DNA of 53,234 nt from Verrucomicrobiota bacterium. Lineage in GTDB: Bacteria > Verrucomicrobiota > Verrucomicrobiia > Opitutales > Opitutaceae. Positions 26,653 through 34,822 of this stretch are shown one piece after another. A model generated the notes under the pieces. It was not told the origin of the DNA. It saw only the letters and a list, made by a program, of their open reading frames with translations, and ran no database searches. Made by a program: the position numbers and the translations under genes. The first letter of the stretch is position 1. The number at the start of each line of letters is the position of its first letter. The stretch spans positions 1 to 53,234 of the forward strand of contig CANIWJ010000009.1 of the NCBI GenBank assembly GCA_947471035.1, in the 5' to 3' direction.

Positions 26653-27507
26653 TCAGGAAACGCGACGACGGCGGAAGGCGACCAAAGCCAGAACTCCAAG
26701 ACCTGCGACGGCGGCGTAGGTGGAGGGCTCGGGGATGGCGGTGACGGAGAAGTTGTCGATGGCCATAGCGCGCACGCCCGAATTCGAGGTGCGGCCCCAG
26801 AATCCGGCGTTAAGGTTCGTGTTGACCAAGGTGCTGAGATTGCCACCCGCGGAGCCGGTGAGCGCGCTGCTGGCGAAGCTGGCAAGTTGAGAACCGCCCG
26901 TCAGACCGTCGGCGCCCCAATTGTAGAGAGCGGCGGTAGCTGAGAAAAGATTCGATCCGCTGTAGGTCAAATCGAGCCGGAGCTGATACCAGTTGTTCTG
27001 GACGAGGGCGAAGGTGGCCGCGTCCGACACGACGGCACCGGTTCCGTTGTTGCGGTAGCTGATTTGGAGCTGGCTGGCCGTGTAGTTGGTGCCGTCGTTC
27101 GCCGTGGAATTAACGTTGGCGAAAACGTAAGTGCCGGTTTGCAACCCGACGTTGTTCGCGGTGTTGAAGCCGACGCCGGTGTTGCCGGAGGCGTTGGTCG
27201 TTCCGTTGATACCGGCCTTGAAGTAATACGAGACGAACCGGGTGTCGCCGTTGGTCGTGAATTGGCCGACCGTGCTGCCGTAATAGGCTGTGCGCTGGCT
27301 GCTGTCGGTCACCAGGCCGCCCGTGCTGTTCGCGCCGGCGGTCGCGTTCCAGGAGGCGCTGAAGTTGGTCGTGCTGACCGCAGGACCGACGAACGTGTTG
27401 TTAAAGTCGGTTTGATCGACGTTGAAGTTGTAGCTGGTCTGTGCACCGAGTGAGCTCACGCCGAGGATGGATACGGCGGCGAGTAGGGATAGTTTGGAGT
27501 AGGTCAT
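26653..27507 (-). CDS. PEP-CTERM protein with concanavalin-like domain, 284 aa
   Basis: Residues 1-22 are a signal peptide (ending SLGA). Residues 23-255 form a beta-sandwich with YNFNVDQTDFNNTFVG at the start, NNWYQLRLDLTYSGSN and YNWGADGLTGGSQLASF in the middle and VRAMAIDNFSV at the end. The concanavalin-like domain near residues 1208-1430 of the 37847-42844 protein has the same phrases (YEFNSTQADFNDRF, HGNWYQLIG, KSWGADGQTGGTVLG), so it is the same module on another carrier. The PEP-CTERM tail is IPEPSTYAAVAGLGVL followed by FRRRRVS. A good AGGA lies 7 bp before ATG 27507, and a terminator follows the stop. It is divergent from the LacI gene at 27599, with 91 bp between starts, and is its likely target. 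Confidence 0.9.
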   Translation of the reverse strand: MTYSKLSLLAAVSILGVSSLGAQTSYNFNVDQTDFNNTFVGPAVSTTNFSASWNATAGANSTGGLVTDSSQRTAYYGSTVGQFTTNGDTRFVSYYFKAGINGTTNASGNTGVGFNTANNVGLQTGTYVFANVNSTANDGTNYTASQLQISYRNNGTGAVVSDAATFALVQNNWYQLRLDLTYSGSNLFSATAALYNWGADGLTGGSQLASFASSALTGSAGGNLSTLVNTNLNAGFWGRTSNSGVRAMAIDNFSVTAIPEPSTYAAVAGLGVLALVAFRRRRVS

Positions 27508-27569
27508 GAAATTTCCTGGGGAATGTCCTACCGTGTTTGCGGGCGGGGACGCTCACAACCGGCTTGCTA

Positions 27570-27582
27570 CTTATTCGATAAG
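27570..27582. promoter_or_regulatory. Candidate operator between PEP-CTERM and LacI genes
   Basis: CTTAT-TCG-ATAAG is a perfect 5-bp inverted repeat with a 3-bp centre, midway between the divergent starts 27507 and 27599. It differs from the GTTNAA element at 14051, so this regulator probably has its own site. Confidence 0.4.
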
Positions 27583-27598
27583 CAGAGAGGGGTTGAAC

Positions 27599-28672
27599 AT
27601 GGCATCATCCCTCAACTTTAAGGCCATCGCGACTAAGGCAGGGGTGTCTTCCGCCACGGTTTCCTACGCGCTTAGCGGCAAAGCGGGGGTTTCGGAGAAA
27701 ACCCGTAAACGGATTGTAGCGATTGCAGAAGCCGTGGGTTATAAACCGGACGCGGCGTTGGTGACGCTGATGGCGCATGTGTCCACCCGTCGCTCGCGAA
27801 CGCCCACCGCAACGCTGGCGTTGATCACCGACCACGGCGGACCGCGGCCGTGGTCTGGCAATCTTTCGGTGCGCGCCCTCTGGGAGGGGGCGGGAGCACG
27901 TGCGCTGGAGCTGGGGTATCGGTTGGAGGAATTTTGGTATGGAGAGCCGGGTTTGAGCCCCACGCGCCTGCGAAACATCCTGATCGCCCGCGGTATCCAG
28001 GGGCTGCTGTTTTCATCGGCGAATACGTTCAACCTGCGGCTGGACTTTGATTGCAGCGGTTTCGCCTGCGCGATGTCCGGACTCTGTTTTAGTGAACCGG
28101 CAGTCAGCTATGTGCTGCCACACCATCACCGCAACATGCAGATCATGTGGGAGCGCGTGCATGCGTTGGGCTATCGCCGCCCCTTGCTTGCGCTGCCCGG
28201 CGGGGCTTCGGAGCGCATGGAACACATGGCGGAAGCCGCCTACTTTTATTTTTGTTCCGTGCATCCCGACGTGCGGGGACTTCCGGTGTATCGGTCCAAT
28301 GACTACGAACATGCGCCTTTCAAGGCTTTCGTGGACGAGCACCGCCCCGACGTGATCGCCTGTACGATGGGGGACTGGGTGAAAAGACTAGGGACGCGGG
28401 TTCCGAGGGAGATGGGGTTCGTGAGCCTCAACTGGGCGGAGGGCGACAAGCACCTCGCCGGAGTGGATCGCCGGTTGAAAGACCAGGCCGCGTGCGTCGT
28501 GGATATGGTGGTGGCGGCGCTGCATCGCCGCGAGTTGGGCGTGCCGAAGGTGCGCAAAGAGGTTTTTGTGGCGGGACGCTTCGTGGACGGACCGAGCCTG
28601 CCGCCGCGCAAGGTGCGGGCGGCGGCCGCCGGGCTGCGCGCGCGCCAGCCTTTGTTGGGCTTAACTAAGTAG
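27599..28672 (+). CDS. LacI-family transcriptional regulator, 357 aa
   Basis: The start at ATG 27599 has AGAGAGG at a good distance and gives the usual LacI beginning (MASSLNFKAIATKAGVSSATVSYAL). An ATG at 27506 would add 31 unrelated residues overlapping the divergent gene. The HTH is at about residues 7-26 and the hinge at about 50. The effector-binding domain includes HALGYRRPLLALPGG and AFVDEHRPDVIACTMGD and ends after VDGPSLPP. It is the closest intact relative of the damaged LacI gene at 10378-11496 and served to locate that gene's frameshifts. It is divergent from the 26653-27507 PEP-CTERM gene and convergent with the Asp-box gene. The effector is unknown. Confidence 0.93.
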   Translation: MASSLNFKAIATKAGVSSATVSYALSGKAGVSEKTRKRIVAIAEAVGYKPDAALVTLMAHVSTRRSRTPTATLALITDHGGPRPWSGNLSVRALWEGAGARALELGYRLEEFWYGEPGLSPTRLRNILIARGIQGLLFSSANTFNLRLDFDCSGFACAMSGLCFSEPAVSYVLPHHHRNMQIMWERVHALGYRRPLLALPGGASERMEHMAEAAYFYFCSVHPDVRGLPVYRSNDYEHAPFKAFVDEHRPDVIACTMGDWVKRLGTRVPREMGFVSLNWAEGDKHLAGVDRRLKDQAACVVDMVVAALHRRELGVPKVRKEVFVAGRFVDGPSLPPRKVRAAAAGLRARQPLLGLTK

Positions 28673-28736
28673 GAATCCGGGTGGGTCTGGGGAAAACCGG
28701 ACCATCCACCAAGGCTCTCCGTGTGAAGCGAGAAAA

Positions 28737-28787
28737 GGCACTGAGCCGCTGGCCCGTGTTGCGTCTTGGTCTCTTTGGCCGAGTGCC
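28737..28787. terminator. Possible bidirectional terminator between convergent genes
   Basis: GAAAAGGCACT and AGTGCCCTTTC are complementary across a loop of about 40 nt. The arms carry A-rich and T-rich flanks suitable for both directions. The long loop makes this weak. Confidence 0.35.
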
Positions 28788-28829
28788 CTTTCTTGCTCAT
28801 TCTGGATCGGTTTATTTCAGGCACAAGGC

Positions 28830-31652
28830 CTAGTTTACGATGCGGAAGTTATCCACGAGGACATCGCGTTGTCCGGTGGTGCCGGTGGCGTTGAGCAGGG
28901 AGAGTCCTATTTCGCCGGTGGTGCGGGCGAGGCCGATGAAGTTGTAGCTGTCGGTGGCGAGTACGGTGTTTCCGTAACGGTCATAGATCTTGGCCACGGC
29001 GGTGGCCGTGGTTGATCCGGTGGGCGTCAAGGTCAGTTCCAAGCGATACCAAACGCCCGTGACGAGACTGGTGCCGATGGAGCCATCTTTCATGGTCGTG
29101 CCGCCGGTGCCGTTCATGTTGGCGCCCGTGATCCAGCGGCTGCGTTCGCCTGTGCCGCCGTAGTTGGCCTCGTTGATTTGCAGGCGATAGTGCGCTGACG
29201 AGGTGCGGTTGGCGTTGTTGTAGAAATACACGCCCAAGCCGTTGCCGGCGCCAGTGACTTGGAAGTCCAACTTGACGGTGGCCAGGCCAAAAGAGGTGTT
29301 GGTCGGAGTGGCGTTCGGCGTGGTGTCGTAAACGAGAGTCGAGGTCTGGTAGCCGCCACCATTGCTATGCTGGATGTAGCCGCCGGCATTCCACGCGACT
29401 CCATTGGAAGTGATGACGTTGAAGTTGCCGGTGAACTGGCTGGATTGGTCCAAGGTGTGCCAAGCGGCGGGAGGATTGATCACGTTGACGGAAATGCCGT
29501 TGATCCAGACTTGGCCCAAATTCCACGGATCCACGGTGAGGTCGCGGGTGAAGGCGTAACGGTAGCCGGGATCGGTGAGGTTGGTCCAGGTGGAGCCGTT
29601 GTCGGCGGAGTAGTAGAGTTTACCCCAGGTGTCGCCCGAGCGGCGGCCCCAAACGGCGACGCGACCATTGGCGGCGTCGATGCTGGTGGCGTCGGTGAAG
29701 CCGCTGATCGCGGACCACGAGTCGCCGCCGTTGGTCGAGGTGTAAACGCCGCGATAACCACCGGCGAGCCACACCTTGCCGGCCGTAACCGGGTCAACCG
29801 CCAGACCCATAATCCAATCGGCACCGATGGGTTGGAGGGCGGTCTTGGCCCAGGTGGTGCCGCCGTCGGTGGAGCGCCAGAAACCGCGGGCGGTGGCGTT
29901 GTTGGCGCTGCGCAGCGCGAGGTAGCGGGTGTTGGTGTTGATGGCGTCGGATTCCAGGAAGGCGTATTCATGGTGGTAGCGCTCACCGGTGATAACGCCG
30001 TCGAACGAACTGCCGCCCACTTTGGTGAAGCTGGCGCCACCGTCGGTGGTGCGATAGAGGCCTGGATTGTTGTTGGGCTTTGCCGGATCGGAGCCGAGGA
30101 GAACCAGGAAGTCGTTGATGTTGCCCGGGGCCGCGACCGCACGGGTGACACCCTGATAGGAGGCGGGCAGGCCGGATGAAGCGAGGTTAAGGGAAGTCCA
30201 GTTGGCGCCACCGTTGGTCGAGCGATAGATGGCCGTGATGCTGGAGGTTTGGTCGCATCCAGCGGCGACCAGCGTCTGGCCGTCGTAGCTGGTCATGACC
30301 TCGTGGAAGGTGACGTGGCGATCAATTGACGTGCGCGAGCAGTAGGCGGCCAAGGAGGTGGCGCCGCCGCTGTTGAGCACGAATACTCCCTGGTCGGCGG
30401 AGGCGACCAAGGCGAGTGAGGGGTTGTCACGGGGGAACCGGATCTTGCCAAACGTCATCACGCCAGCGAGGCCGCTGGCATTGGGCGGAAAACTCCAGGT
30501 GGCTCCGGAGTCGGTGCTGATGACAGGCGCCTTGCCGCCGGTCATGAACCAGCGCGAAGGTGACGTGGGGTCTTGCACGATCATGCTTCGACCGGGCGGG
30601 GTTTTGGCTCCGGGTTCGGCGGGGTTCAGATAGACGGGAGTGGGATTTGCGTTGAGAGCCATGCCGAGGTCGGTCCAGGTGCCGGCTCTGCCATCGAGGG
30701 AGCGTTTGCCGTAGGCCTCGTTCTCGGTGGTTACGAAACTGTTGTCCGCGAGGACGGAGGCGCCGACCGGCCCCTGGCCGTTGACGCGGTTCACCACGGA
30801 GATGCAGGTGTAGGTGGCGGCGTTGGCGTAGTTGGTGGCGGTGACGCGAAAGCCGCCCACGTTGGCCGCGAAGTAGCCGATGCCATCCGAGCGGCGGGCG
30901 ATGGAGACGACGGTGGGCGGCTTGCCATCGGGAGGGTTAGCTGCGCCGTCATTATTCCAGACGAGGGTCCAGGAGGTGCCGTGGTCGGTGGAAACGTAGA
31001 GACCGCCGACGGCGCCGACCCAAATCTGGTCGGGAAACTGCGGACGCACGTAAACGGTCGTGGGCCGTATGGTGTCGAAGGTGGTGCCGCCGACCTTGGT
31101 CCAACCGGTTCCGCCGTTGGTGGAGAGCCAAAGTTTGCCGGTTAAACCGGTGCGGGCGGCGGCCAGCCAGAGTTCGTTATCGTTGCCGGGTTGGAAAAAA
31201 AGCGGGCTGGCACCCCGGTCGAGTCCGATGTCGGGGATGGCAATCAGGTCGGTCAATAAGGTGTTCCACGAGGAGCCGCCGTCGCTGGATTTATAGAGGT
31301 TTTTTGAAGTGATGAAAGCGACTGTATCTGCGCTGCCTGTGGAAACCGCGCTGCCTCTGATCCCGCTGTCTTCTTTGGTGAAATCGTTCTGAAGATATTG
31401 CCATGATTGGCCGGCGTCGTTGGAGCGCCAGAGGCCGAAGCAGTCGCCGAAAGCGTAGAGGCGTCCGCTGGAGTGAATGGAAAAACCGCTGAGCCAGCCG
31501 CCGCAATCTAAGGGTATGGAGCGGTCGAGGGTTTGGGCGGGGCAGGTGCCGAGGGCGGCGAGGCCGAGGGTCGCGGCCACCAACCATGAAATGCGGCGGA
31601 CGGCGGTGGGGGCGAGGCGGGGGCGCACGAAACCAGCGTGAGGTGTTTTCAT
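28830..31652 (-). CDS. Secreted Asp-box (BNR) beta-propeller protein, GH74/sialidase-like, 940 aa
   Basis: The signal peptide is residues 1-40 (ending TCPAQ). Residues about 45-730 carry at least ten Asp-box motifs (SxDxGxxW type): SNDAGQSW at 77-84, SSDGGSSW, STNGGTGW, STDHGTSW, STDSGATW, STNGGANW, TTDGGASF, STDGGTTW, STNGGDSW and SADNGSTW. Such repeats mark beta-propellers of GH74 xyloglucanases, sialidases and Vps10-like sorting proteins; two seven-bladed propellers, as in GH74, would fit the length. Residues about 740-940 form a concanavalin-like sandwich ending VLVDNFRIVN. It lacks both the shared C-terminal domain and PEP-CTERM, unlike its neighbours. Catalytic acids were not assigned. 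The probable role is extracellular glycan hydrolysis or binding. It is convergent with the LacI gene. Confidence 0.85.
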   Translation of the reverse strand: MKTPHAGFVRPRLAPTAVRRISWLVAATLGLAALGTCPAQTLDRSIPLDCGGWLSGFSIHSSGRLYAFGDCFGLWRSNDAGQSWQYLQNDFTKEDSGIRGSAVSTGSADTVAFITSKNLYKSSDGGSSWNTLLTDLIAIPDIGLDRGASPLFFQPGNDNELWLAAARTGLTGKLWLSTNGGTGWTKVGGTTFDTIRPTTVYVRPQFPDQIWVGAVGGLYVSTDHGTSWTLVWNNDGAANPPDGKPPTVVSIARRSDGIGYFAANVGGFRVTATNYANAATYTCISVVNRVNGQGPVGASVLADNSFVTTENEAYGKRSLDGRAGTWTDLGMALNANPTPVYLNPAEPGAKTPPGRSMIVQDPTSPSRWFMTGGKAPVISTDSGATWSFPPNASGLAGVMTFGKIRFPRDNPSLALVASADQGVFVLNSGGATSLAAYCSRTSIDRHVTFHEVMTSYDGQTLVAAGCDQTSSITAIYRSTNGGANWTSLNLASSGLPASYQGVTRAVAAPGNINDFLVLLGSDPAKPNNNPGLYRTTDGGASFTKVGGSSFDGVITGERYHHEYAFLESDAINTNTRYLALRSANNATARGFWRSTDGGTTWAKTALQPIGADWIMGLAVDPVTAGKVWLAGGYRGVYTSTNGGDSWSAISGFTDATSIDAANGRVAVWGRRSGDTWGKLYYSADNGSTWTNLTDPGYRYAFTRDLTVDPWNLGQVWINGISVNVINPPAAWHTLDQSSQFTGNFNVITSNGVAWNAGGYIQHSNGGGYQTSTLVYDTTPNATPTNTSFGLATVKLDFQVTGAGNGLGVYFYNNANRTSSAHYRLQINEANYGGTGERSRWITGANMNGTGGTTMKDGSIGTSLVTGVWYRLELTLTPTGSTTATAVAKIYDRYGNTVLATDSYNFIGLARTTGEIGLSLLNATGTTGQRDVLVDNFRIVN

Positions 31653-31833
31653 TTTTTTGGGGAGAGAAGACGCAGTGGCCGAAATTAGCTCGCCGCAGCC
31701 TTGGACAAGTGGGGGTAAGCCAAGGTTGGTTTATCTATTCGCGCCCTTGGGTTTCGTGGCGACCCTGATGCTACTTAATGGATAAGGTAAAGGTCCGCGC
31801 GGGGGCGGAATGCCCCGCCGTCGCGCCCGTGGC

Positions 31834-31849
31834 GCTGTGGCGTGGCAAG
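31834..31849 (+). repeat. 16-bp repeat, copy 1 (partner at 37788-37803)
   Basis: GCTGTGGCGTGGCAAG occurs here and at 37788-37803. Both copies lie about 45-60 bp downstream, on the minus strand, of the stop that ends a shared C-terminal domain (31906 and 37847). The 3' flank appears to have been copied along with the domain. Confidence 0.6.
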
Positions 31850-31905
31850 CCAATGACCGGTGGTCAAAGGCGAGTGGCGGGGAAGCGGGGCTGGGCGTTG
31901 GCGAT

Positions 31906-32500
31906 TTACGGCACCGTGACTTTGACGCGCTCGAAGGTTGCGTCGATGCTCGTGACGCTTTCGGTGGCGTACAGGTTGACCGCCCACGTGGCGAGGGCGC
32001 GGTCGGTGCGCATGCGGGCTGCGTTCTCGGGCAGGCGGACTTGGCGACCAATTTCGGTGTAGATCTGGCTTGAGAAGGAGCGCAGGAGGATGGTTTGGTG
32101 ATCACGCCCGCCAGGATTGCAAGGGCGTCGTCGAGGAATGGTTTGACGCGAGACCAATCGATGGGCGGTTCGGCGGAATTGCACGTCGCGAGCGCGGGAT
32201 CGGTGACGGCGCGGGTCTCGCGGAGGCGGCGACGCTGTTCGGATTGGCGTGCGTTTGCGGCGGCGAGGCGGGTGTGGTGGTGGAGCCTAGGCGACAAACA
32301 CGAGATGGCGGGCGAGGGAGTCGTGGCAGGCTATCGTTAGAAACACCTGTTGGGTGAGTTCCTGAGCCCGGTGGTGATCACCTGCGGTCTGGCGACGCGC
32401 GGCGGAGTAAACCAGATCGGCGTGACGGCGCTCGAGCTCGGCAAATGCGGCTTAGGTTCCGCGCACGGGCGTAAGAGTTGAAGAGGTCTGCATCCGTCAT
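31906..32500 (-). pseudogene. ECF sigma-70 factor pseudogene fused to a C-terminal-domain fragment
   Basis: From ATG 32500 the minus strand encodes pieces of one sigma factor in different frames: MTDADLFNSYARARN; then FAELERRHADLVYSAARRQT with the following ELTQQVFLTIA (region 2); LHHHTRLAAANARQSEQRRR; IDWSRVKPFLDDALAIL; and TEIGRQVRLPENAARMRTDR (region 4 helix-turn-helix). At least three single-base shifts separate them: near 32450, near 32280 (with a TAG) and near 32100. After MRTDRALATW the frame runs directly into AVNLYATESVTSIDATFERV and a stop at 31906, which is part of the giant proteins' C-terminal domain, itself shortened. The junction lies at the look-alike phrases RALATWAVN and DALASWAVN. 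The gene cannot make a working sigma factor. No gene is seen in the flanks 31653-31905 and 32501-32689. Confidence 0.8.
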
Positions 32501-32689
32501 CGAGGGTTTTACTGGATACGATGAACCGACCGCAAAACCGCACAGAGATTCTCTGGGGAGACCACCGAACGAGTCGGCTTCGGTTCCCGCAGGCGGAAGC
32601 AGAGACCGATAACCGTTAAGCGGTGCGTCTTATGTAGGGAGGCGCGGTCAGCCCGGAAAGTGCGGCGTTCCTACTCAAGGATGACCTCC

Positions 32690-33568
32690 TTACGCGCCAT
32701 AAGAACCACGAATTCGAGGGCGTCGCTTCTCCGGTTGTTGAAGTGCCCGCCACGCGCGGGGGCTTAGCCCGGCGACGAGTTTAAAGGTTTTTGAAAAATG
32801 GAACTCGTCGCAAAAGCCCAAGGCGGAGGCAATCGCGCGGTCGGTGAGATCACGTTCATTCATGAGTCGTTGCGCGCGTTCGATCAAGGCTCGTCTCCGG
32901 TAGGCGGCGGGGCTTTCTGCAGTGATTGCGGCGAATTGTTTTCTGAAATTTTCGTAGCCCAGCCCGCAGGTCTTGGCGACCGCCTTGAGGTCGGCCGTGT
33001 CTTCCCCGGGCGTGGCCAAAATGTCGATGGCTTGTGCGAGCCACCCGGGATCCGGTGCTGCGGCGTTCGACGCTGAACAGCTTGCGGCTGCGGCGAGCAG
33101 GAACTCCACCAACCCGCCTAGCTGTTTGCACGCGTTGGGCTGGGTCTTCACTCGCGGTGGCGGAAACAGCGCCACAAAACGATCAAGCCAGGGATGCGGG
33201 TTGCCCAGGCGCCGCGCGGGTTGCGATGGGTCCAGCACTCCACAGGTCTCGAGTGCGTCGAAGATCGGCCCCTCGAACGCGACGTAATACTCGTGCCAGT
33301 CCTGCCCGCTTTCCGGCCCGTAGGTATGGCCGATCCGAGGGTTCACAAGGATCAGGTCTCCGGGGCCGATCACAGTATTCGCGCCCAGCGTGTCACGGTA
33401 GATCCCACCGCCTTGCACAAGTAGCACCGCAGCCCTCAGTGGATAATGGCGTGGGCGGTTCCAGCCGACTCCTCTGCTGCCCTCAATCTCGGCTGCCTCC
33501 AAAATACGTCCTGCCGGCGTAGCTCCGCTATCAACCAGATGAAAGCGCAAGCGGGGGGCGACGGGCAT
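32690..33568 (-). CDS. AraC-family transcriptional regulator, 292 aa
   Basis: The N-terminal half is an AraC-type sensing cupin (RAAVLLVQGGGIYRD, then GPGDLILVNPRIGHTYGP and WHEYYVAFEG). The C-terminal 100 residues carry the two helix-turn-helix motifs of the family: LKAVAKTCGLGYENFRKQFA and IASALGFCDEFHFSKTFKLV, ending GLSPRAWR. Such regulators usually activate nearby catabolic genes on binding a sugar. It is divergent from the dioxygenase gene at 33658, with 89 bp between starts, so that gene is the probable target. The stop is 189 bp from the sigma-factor pseudogene. Confidence 0.93.
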   Translation of the reverse strand: MPVAPRLRFHLVDSGATPAGRILEAAEIEGSRGVGWNRPRHYPLRAAVLLVQGGGIYRDTLGANTVIGPGDLILVNPRIGHTYGPESGQDWHEYYVAFEGPIFDALETCGVLDPSQPARRLGNPHPWLDRFVALFPPPRVKTQPNACKQLGGLVEFLLAAAASCSASNAAAPDPGWLAQAIDILATPGEDTADLKAVAKTCGLGYENFRKQFAAITAESPAAYRRRALIERAQRLMNERDLTDRAIASALGFCDEFHFSKTFKLVAGLSPRAWRALQQPEKRRPRIRGSYGA

Positions 33569-33657
33569 AATTTACCAAAATGCACAAGTTAATTACCAGT
33601 CAATGCATGTCGTCCCGCGCACGCGTGTGGTAGGGTTATTGCACTCTTATCACCCTT

Positions 33658-34596
33658 ATGAGCTCTCTAACTGCCCCTTCGCTTCCGACCTGCCTTAAAG
33701 CCCGTGGCCACGCGCTCGATCTCAGCCCGGAAAAATTCGGGTTCCTCGCTACCTACAACGATGCCCTCCATGATCCCGAGGAGCTGCGCCGCCGCCTGCA
33801 GGAAGAGGGCTACCTCTACCTACCGGGTTTCTTTGACCGCAGCTTGATCGAGGACGCGCGTCGGTCGCTGACCGACCGGCTTTCCGCTCAAGGTCTGCTG
33901 CATCCTGACCGCAACCCCTACGACGGCATTGCCCATCCCGATCCGGCGCGTCGCACCGTTTTCAAATCTGATCTCACTGAAAACAATGAAGCCATCGACC
34001 GAGTGGTTTTTGGCCCGGAGATTTTTGGGTTTTACGAGAGCTTCTTCGGCGAGGCCGTGCGCGCGTTTGATTTCAAGTGGCTGCGGGCGATCGGCCCGGG
34101 ACTCGGCACGCAGGCACACTGCGACTGGGTTTACATGAGCCGGGGCACGCCGAATCTGCTCACGTGCTGGATTCCCTATGCGGATGTGCCGCTCGAAGTC
34201 GGCGGATTGATGATGCTCGAACGCTCCCACTTACAGGCGGCGCGGATCAAAAACTATCTTGATTCTGATGTGGACGCGTATTGCGAAAACCGGCCTCGCG
34301 ATGTGGCGCTTGCCCAAGAAGGAAAGTTCATTCACCAGGGCTGGCTCTCCGAGCGGAGCGATACGCTTCCCGCCAAGTTCAACACGCGTTGGCTCACCGC
34401 TCCGGAATGGAAAATGGGGGATTTACTCACGTTTAACATGACCATGATTCACGGCTCGCTCGACAACCAGACCGACTGCATTCGGCTTTCGAGCGACACG
34501 CGTTATCAGCGAGCCAGCGAGCCCGCCGACGAACGCTGGATCGGTGCCAAGCCCCTCGGGCACTCAACGGCCGGAAAACGCGGGCGGATTTGCTAG
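33658..34596 (+). CDS. Phytanoyl-CoA dioxygenase (PhyH) family protein, 312 aa
   Basis: This is an Fe(II)/2-oxoglutarate-dependent oxygenase of the PhyH family. The iron ligands are His154 and Asp156 (AHCDW) and His265 (MIHGSLDN); Arg276 in CIRLSSDTRYQ should bind 2-oxoglutarate. The jelly-roll core spans about residues 45-290, with EEGYLYLPGFFD at its start. No signal peptide was found, so it is cytoplasmic. The substrate is unknown. PhyH members of this size hydroxylate small molecules or serve in catabolism, not only phytanoyl-CoA. It is divergent from an AraC regulator and ends convergent with a gene remnant at 34649-34798. Confidence 0.92.
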   Translation: MSSLTAPSLPTCLKARGHALDLSPEKFGFLATYNDALHDPEELRRRLQEEGYLYLPGFFDRSLIEDARRSLTDRLSAQGLLHPDRNPYDGIAHPDPARRTVFKSDLTENNEAIDRVVFGPEIFGFYESFFGEAVRAFDFKWLRAIGPGLGTQAHCDWVYMSRGTPNLLTCWIPYADVPLEVGGLMMLERSHLQAARIKNYLDSDVDAYCENRPRDVALAQEGKFIHQGWLSERSDTLPAKFNTRWLTAPEWKMGDLLTFNMTMIHGSLDNQTDCIRLSSDTRYQRASEPADERWIGAKPLGHSTAGKRGRIC

Positions 34597-34648
34597 TCCT
34601 GCTTAGCTCGAAATCGCACCACGCCCGACGCCTTGGCAATAGGGCCTG

Positions 34649-34798
34649 CTAGAGAGACCTGCCGGTCCCGAAGGCCCAGTAGTCGTCGGGGTGCAGGCGG
34701 AGACGGTGGCCCGCCTGGGCAAAGCGGCGGGGCACGAACACGGGCAGAAGGCGCAGGATGCCCTGGCCGGCGTCGAAGGTGGATTGGAGCAGGTTCAT
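34649..34798 (-). pseudogene. 49-codon N-terminal gene remnant
   Basis: ATG 34798 opens a 49-residue frame (MNLLQSTFDAGQGILRLLPV..., continuing FAQAGHRLRLHPDDYWAFGT) that stops abruptly after GRSL. The sequence is well formed, with no low-complexity bias, and looks like the start of a longer cytoplasmic protein. From memory, sugar-phosphate-isomerase-like or cupin proteins of Verrucomicrobiota begin similarly, but this is unverified. It starts 25 bp past the stop of the 34823-36940 gene on the same strand, as a second cistron would. The rest appears to be deleted. Confidence 0.55.
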
Positions 34799-34822
34799 TG
34801 CGTGGAGGCGCGGTGGTTTGGT

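Noticed and set aside
11623-27507. An exosortase or other sorting enzyme for the PEP-CTERM proteins within the window
   Set aside because: No multi-pass membrane protein with the exosortase Cys/Arg motifs is present. It must be encoded elsewhere.
31731-32297. 188-codon minus-strand ORF as a stand-alone gene
   Set aside because: Its middle is one frame of the broken sigma factor and its end is out-of-frame read-through of the tail fragment.
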